From: Desulfocapsaceae bacterium
Lineage (GTDB): Bacteria > Desulfobacterota > Desulfobulbia > Desulfobulbales > Desulfocapsaceae
Direction of reading: 5' to 3'
NCBI GenBank assembly: GCA_031292275.1
Contig: JARLHL010000006.1
Coordinates: 1-64,000 of the forward strand
Length of the DNA stretch: 64,000 bases
Made by a program: the position numbers and the translations under genes. Below are positions 26,615-36,571 of the stretch, in pieces. Numbering within the stretch: position 1 is the stretch's first letter; each line of letters opens with the position of its first letter. A model generated the notes under the pieces. The model ran no database searches. It was not told the DNA's origin and saw only the letters and a program-made list of their open reading frames with translations.

Positions 26615-28819
26615 ATGCAGACACAGAACAACACCTCCGTCGCCGAGTCGTCCCTTCTCGCTATGCTCTGCGAAAATGAATTAGGGCGATTTTTTGGTAT
26701 CAAACAGGAAGTCTTTAATACTGTTTGGAAAAATCTTACTGCTGAGGATGGAAATTCCGTGGCCTATATCTCCATGGAAATCGGTGCAGATCCGGATGTT
26801 TACAACCCGCTCAAAAAAAAGCTGCAAGAACTTTCAGCCTCCAGGCCGTCTCATCCGGCAATCCAGCCCTTTGTCGACGCGATCTTTCACGGTCCGCAGA
26901 AAATCCCCAATTATAGCGGCGGCCTCGGAATCCTGGCCGGCGATACACTCAAAAGTTTTGCAGATTGTCATCTGCCAGTGGTTGCAATCAGCCTTCTCTA
27001 TAGGTATGGATATTTTTCCCAGATTGTCGATTCCCGTCTGGGGCAGCTTTCTCAGCGGGTTGACTGGAGCCCCGAAGATACGCCTGGTCTCTACCTGCTG
27101 CGTGATCCGCAGCAGCCGGACACCCCTCTCTATATTGAAATCCCCTTTCTTAATGAATACGACCAGGAGACAATAGCCACGGCCAAGGTCTGGATGAAGA
27201 TCGAAATCAGCGAAGGGCTCGATTTCTTTATTCCCGAGCTCCTCCTTGATTTTTTCCTGCCCGAGACTCCCGCGTTGATCAAGAATGCGGCTAGACAGCT
27301 CTACGACTCGGAGTCATCAATGGTCAAAGCAATGCAGCGCCGAATGCTGGGAACCGGCATCATTCCCGTCCTGCAGGCGCTGGGTATCACCTCCAGGACC
27401 TTCCACCTCAATGAGCAGCACGGCGTCGTCGTAGCCATGCAGCTCATTGCGGAAGAGCTCTACAAGACCCTCAAGTCAGCCGACCTGACCCACGCCACCG
27501 ACGAGCAGATTCTGGCGGCGGCAGGCACAGTAGCCCAACGGATCGTTTACACTATCCACACACCGGTCAAGGCCGGCCATGACCGGTTTGACAAGTCCCT
27601 GTACGCTGGTATAAGCCACAAATCCTGTCAGCACGTGCTCGACCTTCTCGCCAGGGATGACGACAACCCCCACACCTACAATTTCACCAATTTCGCCATG
27701 CGGGTCAACCGTTCAGCCAACAGCGTCAGCCGCTTGCACCGGGATGTCACCCACAAGCAGTTTCCACAATTTGCAAATAAAATCACGGCAATAACAAATG
27801 GGGTGCACCACCTCACCTGGATCAGTGATGCCAGAGCAAACGTCTTTGACAGATGTGAACAGCTCAACGGCTGGCGACAGGATCCGGGAGTTTTTCGCAA
27901 TGCAGCCCAGCTGATGCACAACCAGGATTTCCGGTCATCGCTGCAGCAGGCCTGGAAGGAGGATACCCGCATCCTCTTCGATTTTGTGAATGACATGCTC
28001 AGGGAACACAGAGCCCAGATGGTTGAGACCTGGATAGACCCGCCCAATTATTACTCCTCTCTTATCGATCATATCACCAAACTCAATCCCGATGTTTTCA
28101 CAATCGGCTTCGCCAGGCGCTTCTCAACGTACAAACGCGCAGATTTGATATTCAACGATATTGATGTCTTAACAAATATATGCGTAACCAATAACTGGCC
28201 TGTCAACTTCCTTTTTGCCGGTAAGGCGCACCCCGCAGACGAACCGGGGAAAACAGTGATCAAGCACATTCTCGGCTATCAGGAAGAGCTCTACAGAAAG
28301 AGCAAGGGGCTGGTCAACCTCATCTTCATCCCAAATTATGATATGTCGCTGGCAAAAATGCTGGTTGCAGGCGTCCATGCATGGCTCAATAATCCTAAAC
28401 GACCGCTGGAGGCCTCAGGGACCAGTGGTATGAAGGCGGCCATGAACGGTGTCCCGAATATTTCAATCATGGACGGATGGTGGGTTGAAGGATATCATTA
28501 CGGACAGACTGGCTGGAAATTCGGCCATGAGGGTCCGATTGATGATGCGAATTTGAGTGAGTCTCGGGAGGAGATGTTTTATAAAGAAGACTCGGATTCC
28601 TTTTACAGACTGCTGCCCCTTATCCTCAGAGATTACTATCATGACAAGACTTTTTCGGCCTTTTTGGACAAAGGTATCATGAATCTCTGCAAGAACGTCC
28701 CTATCTTCAACACCCATAGAATGGCAGCGGAATACTTAAATAAATATGATCTTGTGCTCCCTGATGAGACAAAAATAAAAATGCGGTCCTTCGCCCAACT
28801 TTACAGTAGTGATTCTTGA
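26615..28819 (+). CDS. glgP: Alpha-glucan (glycogen) phosphorylase, short type
   Basis: A 734-residue enzyme that releases glucose-1-phosphate from glycogen or maltodextrin using PLP. The N-terminal region has VAYISMEIGADP and NYSGGLGILAGDTLKSFADC. The active-site region has FHLNEQH, ITNGVHHLTWI, IGFARRFSTYKRADLI and the PLP-lysine block ASGTSGMKAAMNGVPNISI. It belongs to the shorter alpha-glucan phosphorylases common in anaerobes and archaea. No Shine-Dalgarno is obvious. No other glycogen gene lies near. Confidence 0.92.
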   Translation: MQTQNNTSVAESSLLAMLCENELGRFFGIKQEVFNTVWKNLTAEDGNSVAYISMEIGADPDVYNPLKKKLQELSASRPSHPAIQPFVDAIFHGPQKIPNYSGGLGILAGDTLKSFADCHLPVVAISLLYRYGYFSQIVDSRLGQLSQRVDWSPEDTPGLYLLRDPQQPDTPLYIEIPFLNEYDQETIATAKVWMKIEISEGLDFFIPELLLDFFLPETPALIKNAARQLYDSESSMVKAMQRRMLGTGIIPVLQALGITSRTFHLNEQHGVVVAMQLIAEELYKTLKSADLTHATDEQILAAAGTVAQRIVYTIHTPVKAGHDRFDKSLYAGISHKSCQHVLDLLARDDDNPHTYNFTNFAMRVNRSANSVSRLHRDVTHKQFPQFANKITAITNGVHHLTWISDARANVFDRCEQLNGWRQDPGVFRNAAQLMHNQDFRSSLQQAWKEDTRILFDFVNDMLREHRAQMVETWIDPPNYYSSLIDHITKLNPDVFTIGFARRFSTYKRADLIFNDIDVLTNICVTNNWPVNFLFAGKAHPADEPGKTVIKHILGYQEELYRKSKGLVNLIFIPNYDMSLAKMLVAGVHAWLNNPKRPLEASGTSGMKAAMNGVPNISIMDGWWVEGYHYGQTGWKFGHEGPIDDANLSESREEMFYKEDSDSFYRLLPLILRDYYHDKTFSAFLDKGIMNLCKNVPIFNTHRMAAEYLNKYDLVLPDETKIKMRSFAQLYSSDS

Positions 28820-28927
28820 TTTTTCAGGATAAGATACCAGATGTCACGGGACATCAGCACTTCGCAAGCGAGATATTTCAGCCCATTTTTCCGCCCATTG
28901 AAAAATGGAAACCATATGGAGATTTTC

Positions 28928-29350
28928 ATGGCCAAACTACACATCAGCCCCAACCGCGCTACCGATAAAACCATTCGCGCCATTGACCGTAAACGTGAAC
29001 AGGAACGAAAAAAGATGTTCACACAGGCAAAGGAAAGCGCTGAGGCCTTGGCCATAAAACTTGTGCAACGTCTCCTCGACCGGGAAATACTTGAAACCAC
29101 TTCCATCAAAAACATTCAGGAAACGTTTGAAAATCAACTCAAAAGGCTGAGTTCCCTTGAAGAATTCGAACTACAAATGAAGATTGCCCCCCTCCGGACC
29201 CTGGTGCCAGACCCCAATGTCATCAGTCTCTACATGACTCAGTTCATCGTTGAAGATCTGATCAACCACATGGATATTCAGGATATTTTCGGTGAAGACC
29301 TGGATATTTACCGCGCTATTGACTCGGTCCTGAAAGTACTGCGTCCGTAG
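28928..29350 (+). CDS. Conserved-looking small protein coupled to a radical SAM gene, function unknown
   Basis: A 140-residue soluble, mainly helical protein (MAKLHISPNRATDKTIRAID at the start). The first half is charged and may form a coiled coil (KREQERKKMFTQAKESAEAL); the second half ends LVPDPNVISLYMTQFIVEDLINHMDIQDIFGED. No known motif or Cys. The ATG at 28928 is chosen for ggag 7 nt upstream; the frame is open to 28841. Its stop codon overlaps the GTG start of the radical SAM gene by 1 nt, so the two are co-translated and probably work together. Confidence 0.65.
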   Translation: MAKLHISPNRATDKTIRAIDRKREQERKKMFTQAKESAEALAIKLVQRLLDREILETTSIKNIQETFENQLKRLSSLEEFELQMKIAPLRTLVPDPNVISLYMTQFIVEDLINHMDIQDIFGEDLDIYRAIDSVLKVLRP

Positions 29351-30657
29351 TGATCCATCCTGAGACGATCCCATCACTTGTCGTGGCCGACAAGGATGGG
29401 ACAATTTCCGACATCCCCTCTCTGAGCATGGCCGGCATGAGTAATGGCCAGTATATTCAACCGGATCTGGCCGACCTCATTCCACTGCCGGAAGGAAGCG
29501 AACTCTTTGTTCTGCCGGGTCGGATTCCGGTCGGCTACGATCAGGGGAGCAGGAAACTGCAGATGCTTGATGTACATCCCTACGCCCGGGGTAGGCAAAT
29601 CCAGGCTGTTGCAGCCTTCATGGCCCCGGCCCACACGGCAATACTCACCAGTGCCTATAAGACCGTCGATGTCGACGCCCCTGTCCTCCCCCTTTTCGCC
29701 TATGCCGCCGTCGGCTGGCACAAGGGTCGCTTCTGGGCGACGGCCTTCCGCAGCGATCCCGACATCAGGCAGGATTCCCGTCAGTTCAAACAGTCTCTCA
29801 TTACTCGCGAAACCAAAAAGAAAATGGCCAGTTTAAAAGGTAACCGACTGGTGCAGCACCTGGGGAAATGCTGTCTGACCTATGGATGCCCAGCCGCCAG
29901 GAATTATTTCCTGGGACGCTGGGAAGCTCCACTGCCGACCTCCCCTGTCTGCAATGCCCGCTGCGTCGGCTGCATCTCACTGCAGGCCTCGGGATGCTGC
30001 AGGTCAACGCAGGATCGCATCGGTTTCATTCCCAGCCCCGCCGAAATCGCAGAGATAGCCGTACCGCATCTGCAAAAGGCCTCAAAGGCCATTGTCAGCT
30101 TCGGTCAGGGCTGTGAAGGAGAGCCTCTCCTCCAATGCTCAACCATTGAAAAAGCCATACAAAAGATCCGTCGGCATACGTCCGGAGGGACTATCAACCT
30201 GAACTCCAACTCCAGTCTTCCCGATGCAGTGTCCAGGCTTGCGCATGCGGGCCTGGACAGCCTTCGCGTGAGCCTCAACTCAGCCCAGACGCACTATTAC
30301 AATGCCTATTACCGCCCCGTAAACTACTGTTTTGAAGATGTCCGGGAGTCCATCAGGGTTATGAAGAACAATGGCCGGTTTGTTTCTCTGAATTATTTTA
30401 TTTTCCCGGGGCTTACCGACTCTGAAGACGAGACTGCGGCCCTCTTCGATCTTCTTGGGTCCTGCAGGCCCGATCTGATCCAGTTACGGAATCTGAATAT
30501 GGATCCCGAGTGGTATAGCAAGGCACTTGGCCTTCCTCCGAACGAAAAGCGACTGGGGATACGCGCATGGCTGCAGAAGGTCAAGGATGCCTTTCCCTGT
30601 CTGCGTCTGGGATATTACAATCCTCCCCTTAACAGCCGCAGGCAAATGAAACACTAA
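29350..30657 (+). CDS. Radical SAM protein of unknown function
   Basis: 435 residues from a GTG start. The first 180 residues form an extra domain without a known motif (PEGSELFVLPGRIPVGYD near 49-66). The radical SAM motif appears late, as PVCNARCVGCISLQ (CxxxCxxC, about 203-210), followed by SFGQGCEGEPLLQ and INLNSNSSLPDAVSRLAHAGLDSLRVSLNSA, typical of the SAM-binding barrel. Extra Cys at CCLTYGCP before the motif and SGCC after it could bind a further cluster. Similar proteins are annotated only as radical SAM in Desulfobacterota. The overlap with the small upstream gene suggests a two-gene unit; the substrate is unknown. Confidence 0.8.
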   Translation: MIHPETIPSLVVADKDGTISDIPSLSMAGMSNGQYIQPDLADLIPLPEGSELFVLPGRIPVGYDQGSRKLQMLDVHPYARGRQIQAVAAFMAPAHTAILTSAYKTVDVDAPVLPLFAYAAVGWHKGRFWATAFRSDPDIRQDSRQFKQSLITRETKKKMASLKGNRLVQHLGKCCLTYGCPAARNYFLGRWEAPLPTSPVCNARCVGCISLQASGCCRSTQDRIGFIPSPAEIAEIAVPHLQKASKAIVSFGQGCEGEPLLQCSTIEKAIQKIRRHTSGGTINLNSNSSLPDAVSRLAHAGLDSLRVSLNSAQTHYYNAYYRPVNYCFEDVRESIRVMKNNGRFVSLNYFIFPGLTDSEDETAALFDLLGSCRPDLIQLRNLNMDPEWYSKALGLPPNEKRLGIRAWLQKVKDAFPCLRLGYYNPPLNSRRQMKH

Positions 30658-30664
30658 AGGCCAC

Positions 30665-30775
30665 GAACAATATCTTTTCTTCCGACCCCAAACGCGGCTT
30701 GCAGCTGTCCTGTCCGATCCCCGAAGCTGCGCAGCAAGCCCTTCGCTCCTTGCATGCTGATATTGTTATATTTTT
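30665..30775 (+). terminator. Long structured 3' region ending in a T-run
   Basis: A 9-bp outer stem (30666-30674 with 30759-30767) encloses a second stem of GGCTTGC with GCAAGCC (30696-30702 with 30734-30740) and an inner AGCT pair, and is followed by atatttttg. It starts 8 nt past the radical SAM stop. It may be an unusually long terminator or a small RNA derived from the 3' end. Confidence 0.5.
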
Positions 30776-30910
30776 GCTCTTTCTTGATTCTTGTATTGTA
30801 TTTTTGTACGGATCAGGCTAATTTCCCGTTGTTTTATTCTTCAAACCATATATGATTATCAGATAAGAAAATTTATTATTCCTGTTCTAAGAACACATGG
30901 GGAAAGAGAT

Positions 30911-31318
30911 ATGCACGAGCCACCCAACATGAGGTTTACCACCCAACGACAGATTATCCTTGAAGAACTGGCAAAGGTGACCTCACACCCTACGGCCAAC
31001 GAGGTCTATGATATGGTTCGCAGGCGTCTGCCCCGTATAGGCCTGGGCACTGTTTACAGAAACCTTGAGCTTATGGCCGAGAGCGGCATAATCCTTAAGC
31101 TGGAAGTCGGCGGGACACAAAAACGCTTTGATGCTACCGTCAGCCCGCACTATCATGTGCGCTGCACCCGGTGCAACAAGGTCGACGACATCGATATCCC
31201 TGTCCAGCAGCATATCAATGTAATGGCAACCGCCGCATGTGATTATCAGATCCTCGGTCATCATATTGAATTTTCCGGAATCTGCGATGCCTGCGCCCAA
31301 AGGCAGCAGGAACATTAG
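30911..31318 (+). CDS. Fur-family (PerR-like) transcriptional repressor
   Basis: A 135-residue metal-dependent regulator. Winged helix with MRFTTQRQIILEELAK and HPTANEVYDMVRRRLPRIGLGTVYRNLELM (recognition helix), metal-site segment PHYHVRCTRCNKVDD with the structural Cys pair, and CDACAQ near the end as the second pair. The sequence could fit PerR, Fur or Zur; PerR is favoured because anaerobes often have PerR alone and the length is short, but this is uncertain. The start at 30911 has ggggaaagag in front. A half-site ATTATCA lies at 30855-30861, so autoregulation is possible. Confidence 0.85.
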   Translation: MHEPPNMRFTTQRQIILEELAKVTSHPTANEVYDMVRRRLPRIGLGTVYRNLELMAESGIILKLEVGGTQKRFDATVSPHYHVRCTRCNKVDDIDIPVQQHINVMATAACDYQILGHHIEFSGICDACAQRQQEH

Positions 31319-31322
31319 AAGA

Positions 31323-31363
31323 GCAAAGGGCGTACCATCACAAGTGGTGCGTGCGCCCTTTGC
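31323..31363. terminator. Hairpin downstream of the Fur-family gene
   Basis: A perfect 10-bp stem (31323-31332 with 31354-31363) begins 4 nt past the stop codon. It lacks a long T-run of its own and is followed at once by a second terminator. Confidence 0.6.
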
Positions 31364-31373
31364 CAGAAAAGAC

Positions 31374-31412
31374 AAAAAGGCCGACAGCCGAACGGGACTG
31401 CCGGCCTTTTTT
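31374..31412. terminator. Bidirectional rho-independent terminator
   Basis: Arms AAAAAGGCCG (31374-31383) and CGGCCTTTTT (31402-31411) give a stem with A/T runs on both ends, between the convergent Fur-family gene and tyrS. Confidence 0.88.
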
Positions 31413-31438
31413 ACGGCCTGGCGAAAGAGTACCAGAGA

Positions 31439-32650
31439 TTAAACGAACTTCACCTTGCAGAACCGTCTCTTTCCAACCTTCAGGAGCACCTCTCCACGAG
31501 GAGGCAGGGTGCACCCTTCATCTGCGATCTTTTCCCCATCAACACTCACTGCATTCTGCCTGATCATTCTGCGTCCATCGGAGGTCGAGTTGACCAAGCC
31601 TGCATCAACCAGCAGTTGCGGGAGCCAGACATTATCAGGGGCCGAAACACTCACCTCGGGAATTTCATCGGGCAATCCCTTCTTCTGAAAGACCTTCTCA
31701 AAATTTTCCTCTGCGGCCAGCGCCTCCTCCCGGCTGTGAAAACGGGCGGTAAGCTCTCGGGCCAGTTGTTTTTTTACCTCTTTGGGGTGAATCTCCCCCG
31801 CCTCCATCTTCGCTTTCAAGACGGCGATTTCATCAGTGGACAGATCGCTGAGAAGTTCGTAATATCGAAACATAAGGGTATCGGAAAGAGACAGGACCTT
31901 GCCGTAAATGTCACCGGCCGGTTCAGTAATTCCGATATAATTTCCCAATGATTTGCTCATCTTGTTAACCCCGTCCAGACCTTCCAGCAACGGCAGGGTC
32001 AGCACGATCTGCGGCTCCTGCCCCCGGGATCGCTGCAGATCGCGCCCCATGAGCAGATTGAAAAGCTGATCGGTACCGCCCAACTCCACATCCGCCTCTA
32101 AGGCCACGGAATCATACCCCTGGATCAGCGGGTAGAGAAATTCATGAATGGAAATCGGCTTTCCGCCCTCAAAGCGGGTCTTGAAATCTTCCCGTTCCAG
32201 CATCCTGGCCACAGTCAGCTGCGAGGCCAGCTTGATCATGTCAAAGGAATCAAGCTTCCCCAGCCAGGTACTGTTGAAGACAACCTCTGTCTTCTGCGGA
32301 TCCAGAATCTTGAAAACCTGTTCCTTATAGCTCTCGGCATTCCTCTGGACGTCCTCACGCGTCAAGGCCTTTCGGGTCTCGGATTTCCCTGTCGGATCGC
32401 CGATCATACCGGTAAAGTCACCGATCAGAAAATAAACCTGATGGCCGAGTTCCTGGAAATGTTTCAGTTTCTGCAAGAGGACGGTGTGGCCGAGATGAAG
32501 ATCCGGCGCAGTTGGATCAAAACCGGCCTTCACCTTGAGGGGCACACCGGTAGCCACAGATTTTTTCAGTTTTTTAATAAGCTCTTCACGGGAAATACAC
32601 TCAACGGTTCCCCGCTCAATCAGGGCTATCTGTTCATCAACGGAAGTCAT
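31439..32650 (-). CDS. tyrS: Tyrosyl-tRNA synthetase
   Basis: A 403-residue class I aminoacyl-tRNA synthetase. HIGH-type motif [10 protein letters not shown], the KMSKS signature in [12 protein letters not shown], and an S4 RNA-binding domain at the C-terminus ([22 protein letters not shown]). Tyr-binding residues lie in [10 protein letters not shown]. The start at 32650 gives the family N-terminus [14 protein letters not shown]; the open frame upstream is not family-like. This is the longer TyrS (TyrZ-like) type. It lies downstream of rny with a 157-nt gap. Confidence 0.94.
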   Translation of the reverse strand: MTSVDEQIALIERGTVECISREELIKKLKKSVATGVPLKVKAGFDPTAPDLHLGHTVLLQKLKHFQELGHQVYFLIGDFTGMIGDPTGKSETRKALTREDVQRNAESYKEQVFKILDPQKTEVVFNSTWLGKLDSFDMIKLASQLTVARMLEREDFKTRFEGGKPISIHEFLYPLIQGYDSVALEADVELGGTDQLFNLLMGRDLQRSRGQEPQIVLTLPLLEGLDGVNKMSKSLGNYIGITEPAGDIYGKVLSLSDTLMFRYYELLSDLSTDEIAVLKAKMEAGEIHPKEVKKQLARELTARFHSREEALAAEENFEKVFQKKGLPDEIPEVSVSAPDNVWLPQLLVDAGLVNSTSDGRRMIRQNAVSVDGEKIADEGCTLPPRGEVLLKVGKRRFCKVKFV

Positions 32651-32807
32651 AGGACTAGCAACTCTTAAGGCTTTGCAAACGTTATTTTTAAACTGCAGGT
32701 ATCTCAAGAAACACCAGGACCCTGATTTCCCTTGCGAACTCCGCAGCAGATTATAAAATCCAAATCCTGCCCGGCCCCTCTTTCAGCCAGATCCCCCGCC
32801 GATGATG

Positions 32808-34373
32808 TTACCGGGCAAATTCAACGGCCCGGGTCTCCCGGATCACAGTCACCCGGATCTGGCCGGGATAGGTCAGCTGCTTTTCAATGGCCTTGGCAAT
32901 ATCCTGACTGAGCAGCACCGCTTCGCTGTCCTTCACCTTCTTGGAGTCAACGATGATACGCAGATCGCGACCCGCTTGAATTGCATAGGACTTTTCGACA
33001 CCCTTGAAGGAGGAGGCGATTTTTTCAAGATCTTCCAGACGCTTCACATAGCTCTGCAACATCTCCTTACGAGCGCCGGGACGTGCCCCGGACAGTGCAT
33101 CCGCAGACTGGACCAGGATATCCAGGACGCTCTGGGGAGGCTGATCCTCATGATGGGCCCCTATTGCATAGACGACCTCCGGCGGCTCACCGTATTTCTT
33201 GGCCAGATCGCGGCCGATGATTGCATGCGACCCTTCGACCTCATGATCCACCGCCTTGCCGATGTCGTGCAGCAGACCTGCCCGTTTAGCCATTTTGATA
33301 TCGATGCCGATCTCGGCGGCCATGATCCCGCAGAGGAAGGCCACCTCCAGAGAATGCTGAAGCACATTCTGACCGTAGCTCGTCCGGTATTTCAGCCTGC
33401 CCAGGATATTTATCAGCTCAACATGGACACCATGGGCGCCGACGTCAAAGGTAGCCTGCTCACCGGCTTCCCTGATGGTGACCTCCAGTTCCTTGGTCAC
33501 CTTCTCAACCACCTCTTCAATGCGACCGGGATGTATCCGTCCATCTCCGATGAGTTGGAGCAGCGCCAGCCTGGCAACCTCGCGCCTGACCGGGTTGAAT
33601 CCCGACAGGATAACCGCCTCAGGCGTGTCATCGATAATGATATCGATACCGGTTGCCGCTTCGATAGCCCTGATATTCCTCCCCTCGCGGCCGATTATTC
33701 TGCCCTTCATCTCATCATTGGGCAGAGGCACCATGGATACCGTCTTGTCTGCCACATAATCGCCTGCATACCGGGAGATCGCCAGGGCAAGGATATTTTT
33801 CCCCTTACGATCGGCCTCCATTTTCATCTCGTTTTCAATCTTGGCCAAACGCTTACCGGCATCCATCCTCGCTTCGCTCTCCAGGGATTCCATAAGCATT
33901 CGCTTGGCATCTTCCTGGCTTATACCGGCAATCCGCGCCATCTCAAACCGCTGCTTATTGACCAACTGCTCGACCTCCCCAAGTTTTTCCTGGATGGCAA
34001 GCTCCTCTTGCTGGAGGCTTTTCTCAATCTTCAGCTGTTCAAGACGTTTCCGGTCATAATTATCCCATTCCCGCTTCAACTGATCTCTCTTCTTGTTCAA
34101 TTGCCGGGTTTCGTCCTTTAATTCCTCTCGTTCAGTTTTGAGTTCCTTTTCAGCATCCTGTTTGACGCGATAGGCCTCCTCCTTACTCTGCAGCAACGCT
34201 TCTTTCTTGAGCTGCTCGGCCTCAATAATTGCATTTTCAACGATCAGTTTTCCCTGAGCGGCAACGCTTTTTTGATGATTTTCGACAAACCGCTTCCGCA
34301 GAAAAAATCCCAGCACGGCGCCGAGAAATATGCCAAAGGGTACCAGAAGAATTTGTAAACTCAGATGATCCAT
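32808..34373 (-). CDS. rny: Ribonuclease Y
   Basis: A 521-residue membrane-bound endoribonuclease that starts mRNA decay. N-terminal membrane anchor [18 protein letters not shown], a long charged coiled coil (about 30-200), the KH RNA-binding domain with [19 protein letters not shown], and an HD domain with [17 protein letters not shown] and SHAIIG. Full length. The start at 34373 gives MDHLSLQ followed by the anchor; the open frame upstream is rejected as it lacks family features. In this order (zapA, 6S RNA, rny) the region resembles Geobacter and other Desulfobacterota. Confidence 0.94.
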   Translation of the reverse strand: MDHLSLQILLVPFGIFLGAVLGFFLRKRFVENHQKSVAAQGKLIVENAIIEAEQLKKEALLQSKEEAYRVKQDAEKELKTEREELKDETRQLNKKRDQLKREWDNYDRKRLEQLKIEKSLQQEELAIQEKLGEVEQLVNKQRFEMARIAGISQEDAKRMLMESLESEARMDAGKRLAKIENEMKMEADRKGKNILALAISRYAGDYVADKTVSMVPLPNDEMKGRIIGREGRNIRAIEAATGIDIIIDDTPEAVILSGFNPVRREVARLALLQLIGDGRIHPGRIEEVVEKVTKELEVTIREAGEQATFDVGAHGVHVELINILGRLKYRTSYGQNVLQHSLEVAFLCGIMAAEIGIDIKMAKRAGLLHDIGKAVDHEVEGSHAIIGRDLAKKYGEPPEVVYAIGAHHEDQPPQSVLDILVQSADALSGARPGARKEMLQSYVKRLEDLEKIASSFKGVEKSYAIQAGRDLRIIVDSKKVKDSEAVLLSQDIAKAIEKQLTYPGQIRVTVIRETRAVEFAR

Positions 34374-35100
34374 GGACTTGCATCCTATCAGGTAACGACC
34401 GAAGGACAGCAAGGAGGGAAAGCGGCGAGGAGCGATACCGCATCTGCAAAACAAAGAGGGGAAGGAGAGGAAGCAGATATTATTTACATTATCCGGAACA
34501 ATGCGTGGCCTCGATCCATTCAAGCCCCCAGTCACCTGGCCACGTACCTATATCCGACAATATCAAATGCAATACCTTCATAACAGGCCCATCATTCCAG
34601 ACCGCAAGAGAGGAACCCATACTGAACCAGCGAGACTTCAACGGGAATATTCACAAACCGGTTTGATATCCTCAAAACCTTGGCAACAAGCAGCACTGCC
34701 CTGGCATAAATTCACCGAATGTACAATAATACCCGAAAAAACCACCAGATATCTCCTTTACGCTTTTTATCAGAACTGAAAAATATCTCTTAGGATTTGA
34801 TAATGTCTATCCTCAATACCAGCCTCCCTTCTTCCGGGGCACACCATCAGATATCTGCACGTCCTGCATTTTTTTTGCCGATGGGAGTACAACCCGTGCT
34901 CAGAACTGCTGACCAATCAGACTACACATCCAGACCTCAAGAAAGGATAAAAAGCGAATGTTGCTTCCCTAATTTACCACCTTGTCTAAACAGCACCCCA
35001 GCTGTATTCGATCTTCTTTATGATTCATGCCCGGCAACCTCTCCAACCTCTCTTTAGGCATTGAATGGCGGGCAGAAAAAGATATGCCGGATATAATAAA
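34374..35100. other. Intergenic region upstream of rny
   Basis: About 0.7 kb with no supported gene. The open frames are short, lack ribosome binding sites and show no family resemblance. The rny promoter should lie in the part nearest 34374. Confidence 0.5.
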
Positions 35101-35136
35101 ACACGGCAACGTTTCGTGTCACCGTGTGAAAAAAAG
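35101..35136 (-). terminator. Tandem terminators after the probable 6S RNA
   Basis: On the minus strand GGGGAGC is followed by TTTTTTT (about 35129-35135). Then a 6-bp hairpin (ACACGG with CCGTGT, 35122-35127 and 35101-35106) runs into a second T-rich tract. Confidence 0.65.
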
Positions 35137-35310
35137 CTCCCCGCCCTGCCGTGTCAACAGGTACGTTAAACCTATGAATATAGGTGGGATCCCCATACAG
35201 TCATCAGGAAATTCGCGTACGATTTTCCATCCAACGGTAGCGAGGGCTCCCTTTTAATGAGAGTTGGCTCAACAACACTGGAGATCACCAACAGCGCAGG
35301 GAAATATTGT
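35136..35310 (-). ncRNA. ssrS: Probable 6S RNA
   Basis: A roughly 175-nt minus-strand segment between zapA and rny with 6S-like architecture. A closing stem CCCTGC with GCAGGG (35296-35301 with 35144-35149) is extended after a 2x2 internal loop by TGT/ACA. A large central open region follows, with TTGAGCCAAC facing GTTGGATGG, and then a terminal hairpin-rich arm. It ends in a T-run. 6S RNA mimics an open promoter and sequesters sigma-70 RNA polymerase. In many proteobacteria it lies beside zapA. Ends are approximate. Confidence 0.6.
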
Positions 35311-35610
35311 TCCAGCAGCCCTCATGCGCGGTCTTCCGAACCAACGCAACAACTAAGGGCAATTACTCAACAAATAAACAACTAATCTTCCATTTTCGAC
35401 TCACCGACGCTCAAAAACAATCCTTAAGAAACTATAGCAGAATTATAACCAAACAGGAAGAATTTATACGGCGCAGTAGTAAAAACCCCCTTGTTCCCGA
35501 CCATGGCCTCCTTTGTATAAGTTCGACCTTCCAAATACATCGTCCCACCGGCTTAGAGTAAAGAAGACGCCCCCAACCCCTCCTCATCCGATGGATATTT
35601 TCATGCCGGC

Positions 35611-35922
35611 CTACGACTTATCCTTCGACAACAAAAAAAGCGTTTCCAACTGCATATTCAGGCCTTTGATCCGGACCTCCGTTTCCAGCCTGTAGTCCTC
35701 AAAATCATGTTTCATCCTCATGAACTTCGAGGCCATATTCAGACACGCCATCACCGCAACCCGACTGGCGGGAAGAGTCCCGGACACACCGGAAACGTCA
35801 TTCTCACTCATCTCCTTGACCAGATCAAGGATTTCCTTCATCTCTTCTTCGGACGAACCGGTATAGAAGGTAAAATCCTGTCCAAGAAGTGTAAACCGGA
35901 CTAATCGTTCCTGATCAGACAT
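35611..35922 (-). CDS. zapA: Cell division protein ZapA
   Basis: A 103-residue cytoplasmic protein that bundles FtsZ filaments at midcell. The beta-rich N-terminus (LVRFTLLGQDFTFYTGSSEEEMKEILDLV) is followed by an amphipathic helix (VAVMACLNMASKFMRMKHDFEDYRLE) that forms the tetramer coiled coil. Length and layout fit ZapA. Upstream lies a ZapB-like coiled-coil gene; downstream the probable 6S RNA. Confidence 0.88.
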   Translation of the reverse strand: MSDQERLVRFTLLGQDFTFYTGSSEEEMKEILDLVKEMSENDVSGVSGTLPASRVAVMACLNMASKFMRMKHDFEDYRLETEVRIKGLNMQLETLFLLSKDKS

Positions 35923-36070
35923 ATTCAGCCAGAATGTTCTATTGAGGATATGATGCGCAACCGAATAGTCTCCCGTCCATTACCTCTCTTTGGGATCCCG
36001 ATCAGGCTGTGCATTGCTCTGCGAACCGGCCGCGGCAGAATCCCGGCATCACGAAACCCCTTACAAAAAG

Positions 36071-36394
36071 CTATTCGGCGTCATCCTGCTGCCCGACAGA
36101 AAAAAGGTTTCTCTGCATCCTTGATTCCGACAATGTCTGCGATGGCTTCTCCTCTCCATCCTCCAGGGACGACTCCCAGTCTTCAATCTGCTGGATCAGC
36201 CCTTTCACCCTGCTTCCCACATCATTCCGTTCGGACTTCGCCGAGGCAAGTTCGCCTTCAAGGGCAGAAATTCTTTCATCTCGCTCACGCAAATCTTCGA
36301 GAAGTTCCTCTTTTTCACCTCTCAACCCATTGAATTCAGCCAAGAGCTTTGCAACAAAACCTTCAAGGCGCTCCAATTCATTCCCCTGAGCCAT
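36071..36394 (-). CDS. ZapB-like coiled-coil protein
   Basis: About 107 residues, mostly one long coiled coil (LERLEGFVAKLLAEFNGLRGEKEELLEDLRERDERISALEG in parts) with no enzyme motif. By size, composition and position just upstream of zapA it fits the cell division factor ZapB, which links the Z ring to MatP, but coiled coils are poor evidence of homology. The start at 36394 (MAQGNELER) is chosen; an earlier ATG at 36421 is also possible. The C-terminal third is acidic and probably unstructured. Confidence 0.65.
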   Translation of the reverse strand: MAQGNELERLEGFVAKLLAEFNGLRGEKEELLEDLRERDERISALEGELASAKSERNDVGSRVKGLIQQIEDWESSLEDGEEKPSQTLSESRMQRNLFSVGQQDDAE

Positions 36395-36571
36395 ACCAAT
36401 TCCCCTTATCTCTATTTTCACATTATCAATTTATTGTGCTCTGCGGCCAACGGCCAAAATATCGCAATTTTCGAGTATACCATGCGCTCTGTTCTCCGCA
36501 ACAATAACCAGAATGGAGCAGGACGGCGACTGTTTATTTTCCCGGCAACAGCCAGGGGAAGCCTCGGGATA

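Noticed and set aside
30850-30870. A full Fur box upstream of the Fur-family gene
   Set aside because: Only one half-site (ATTATCA) is good; the other half does not match.
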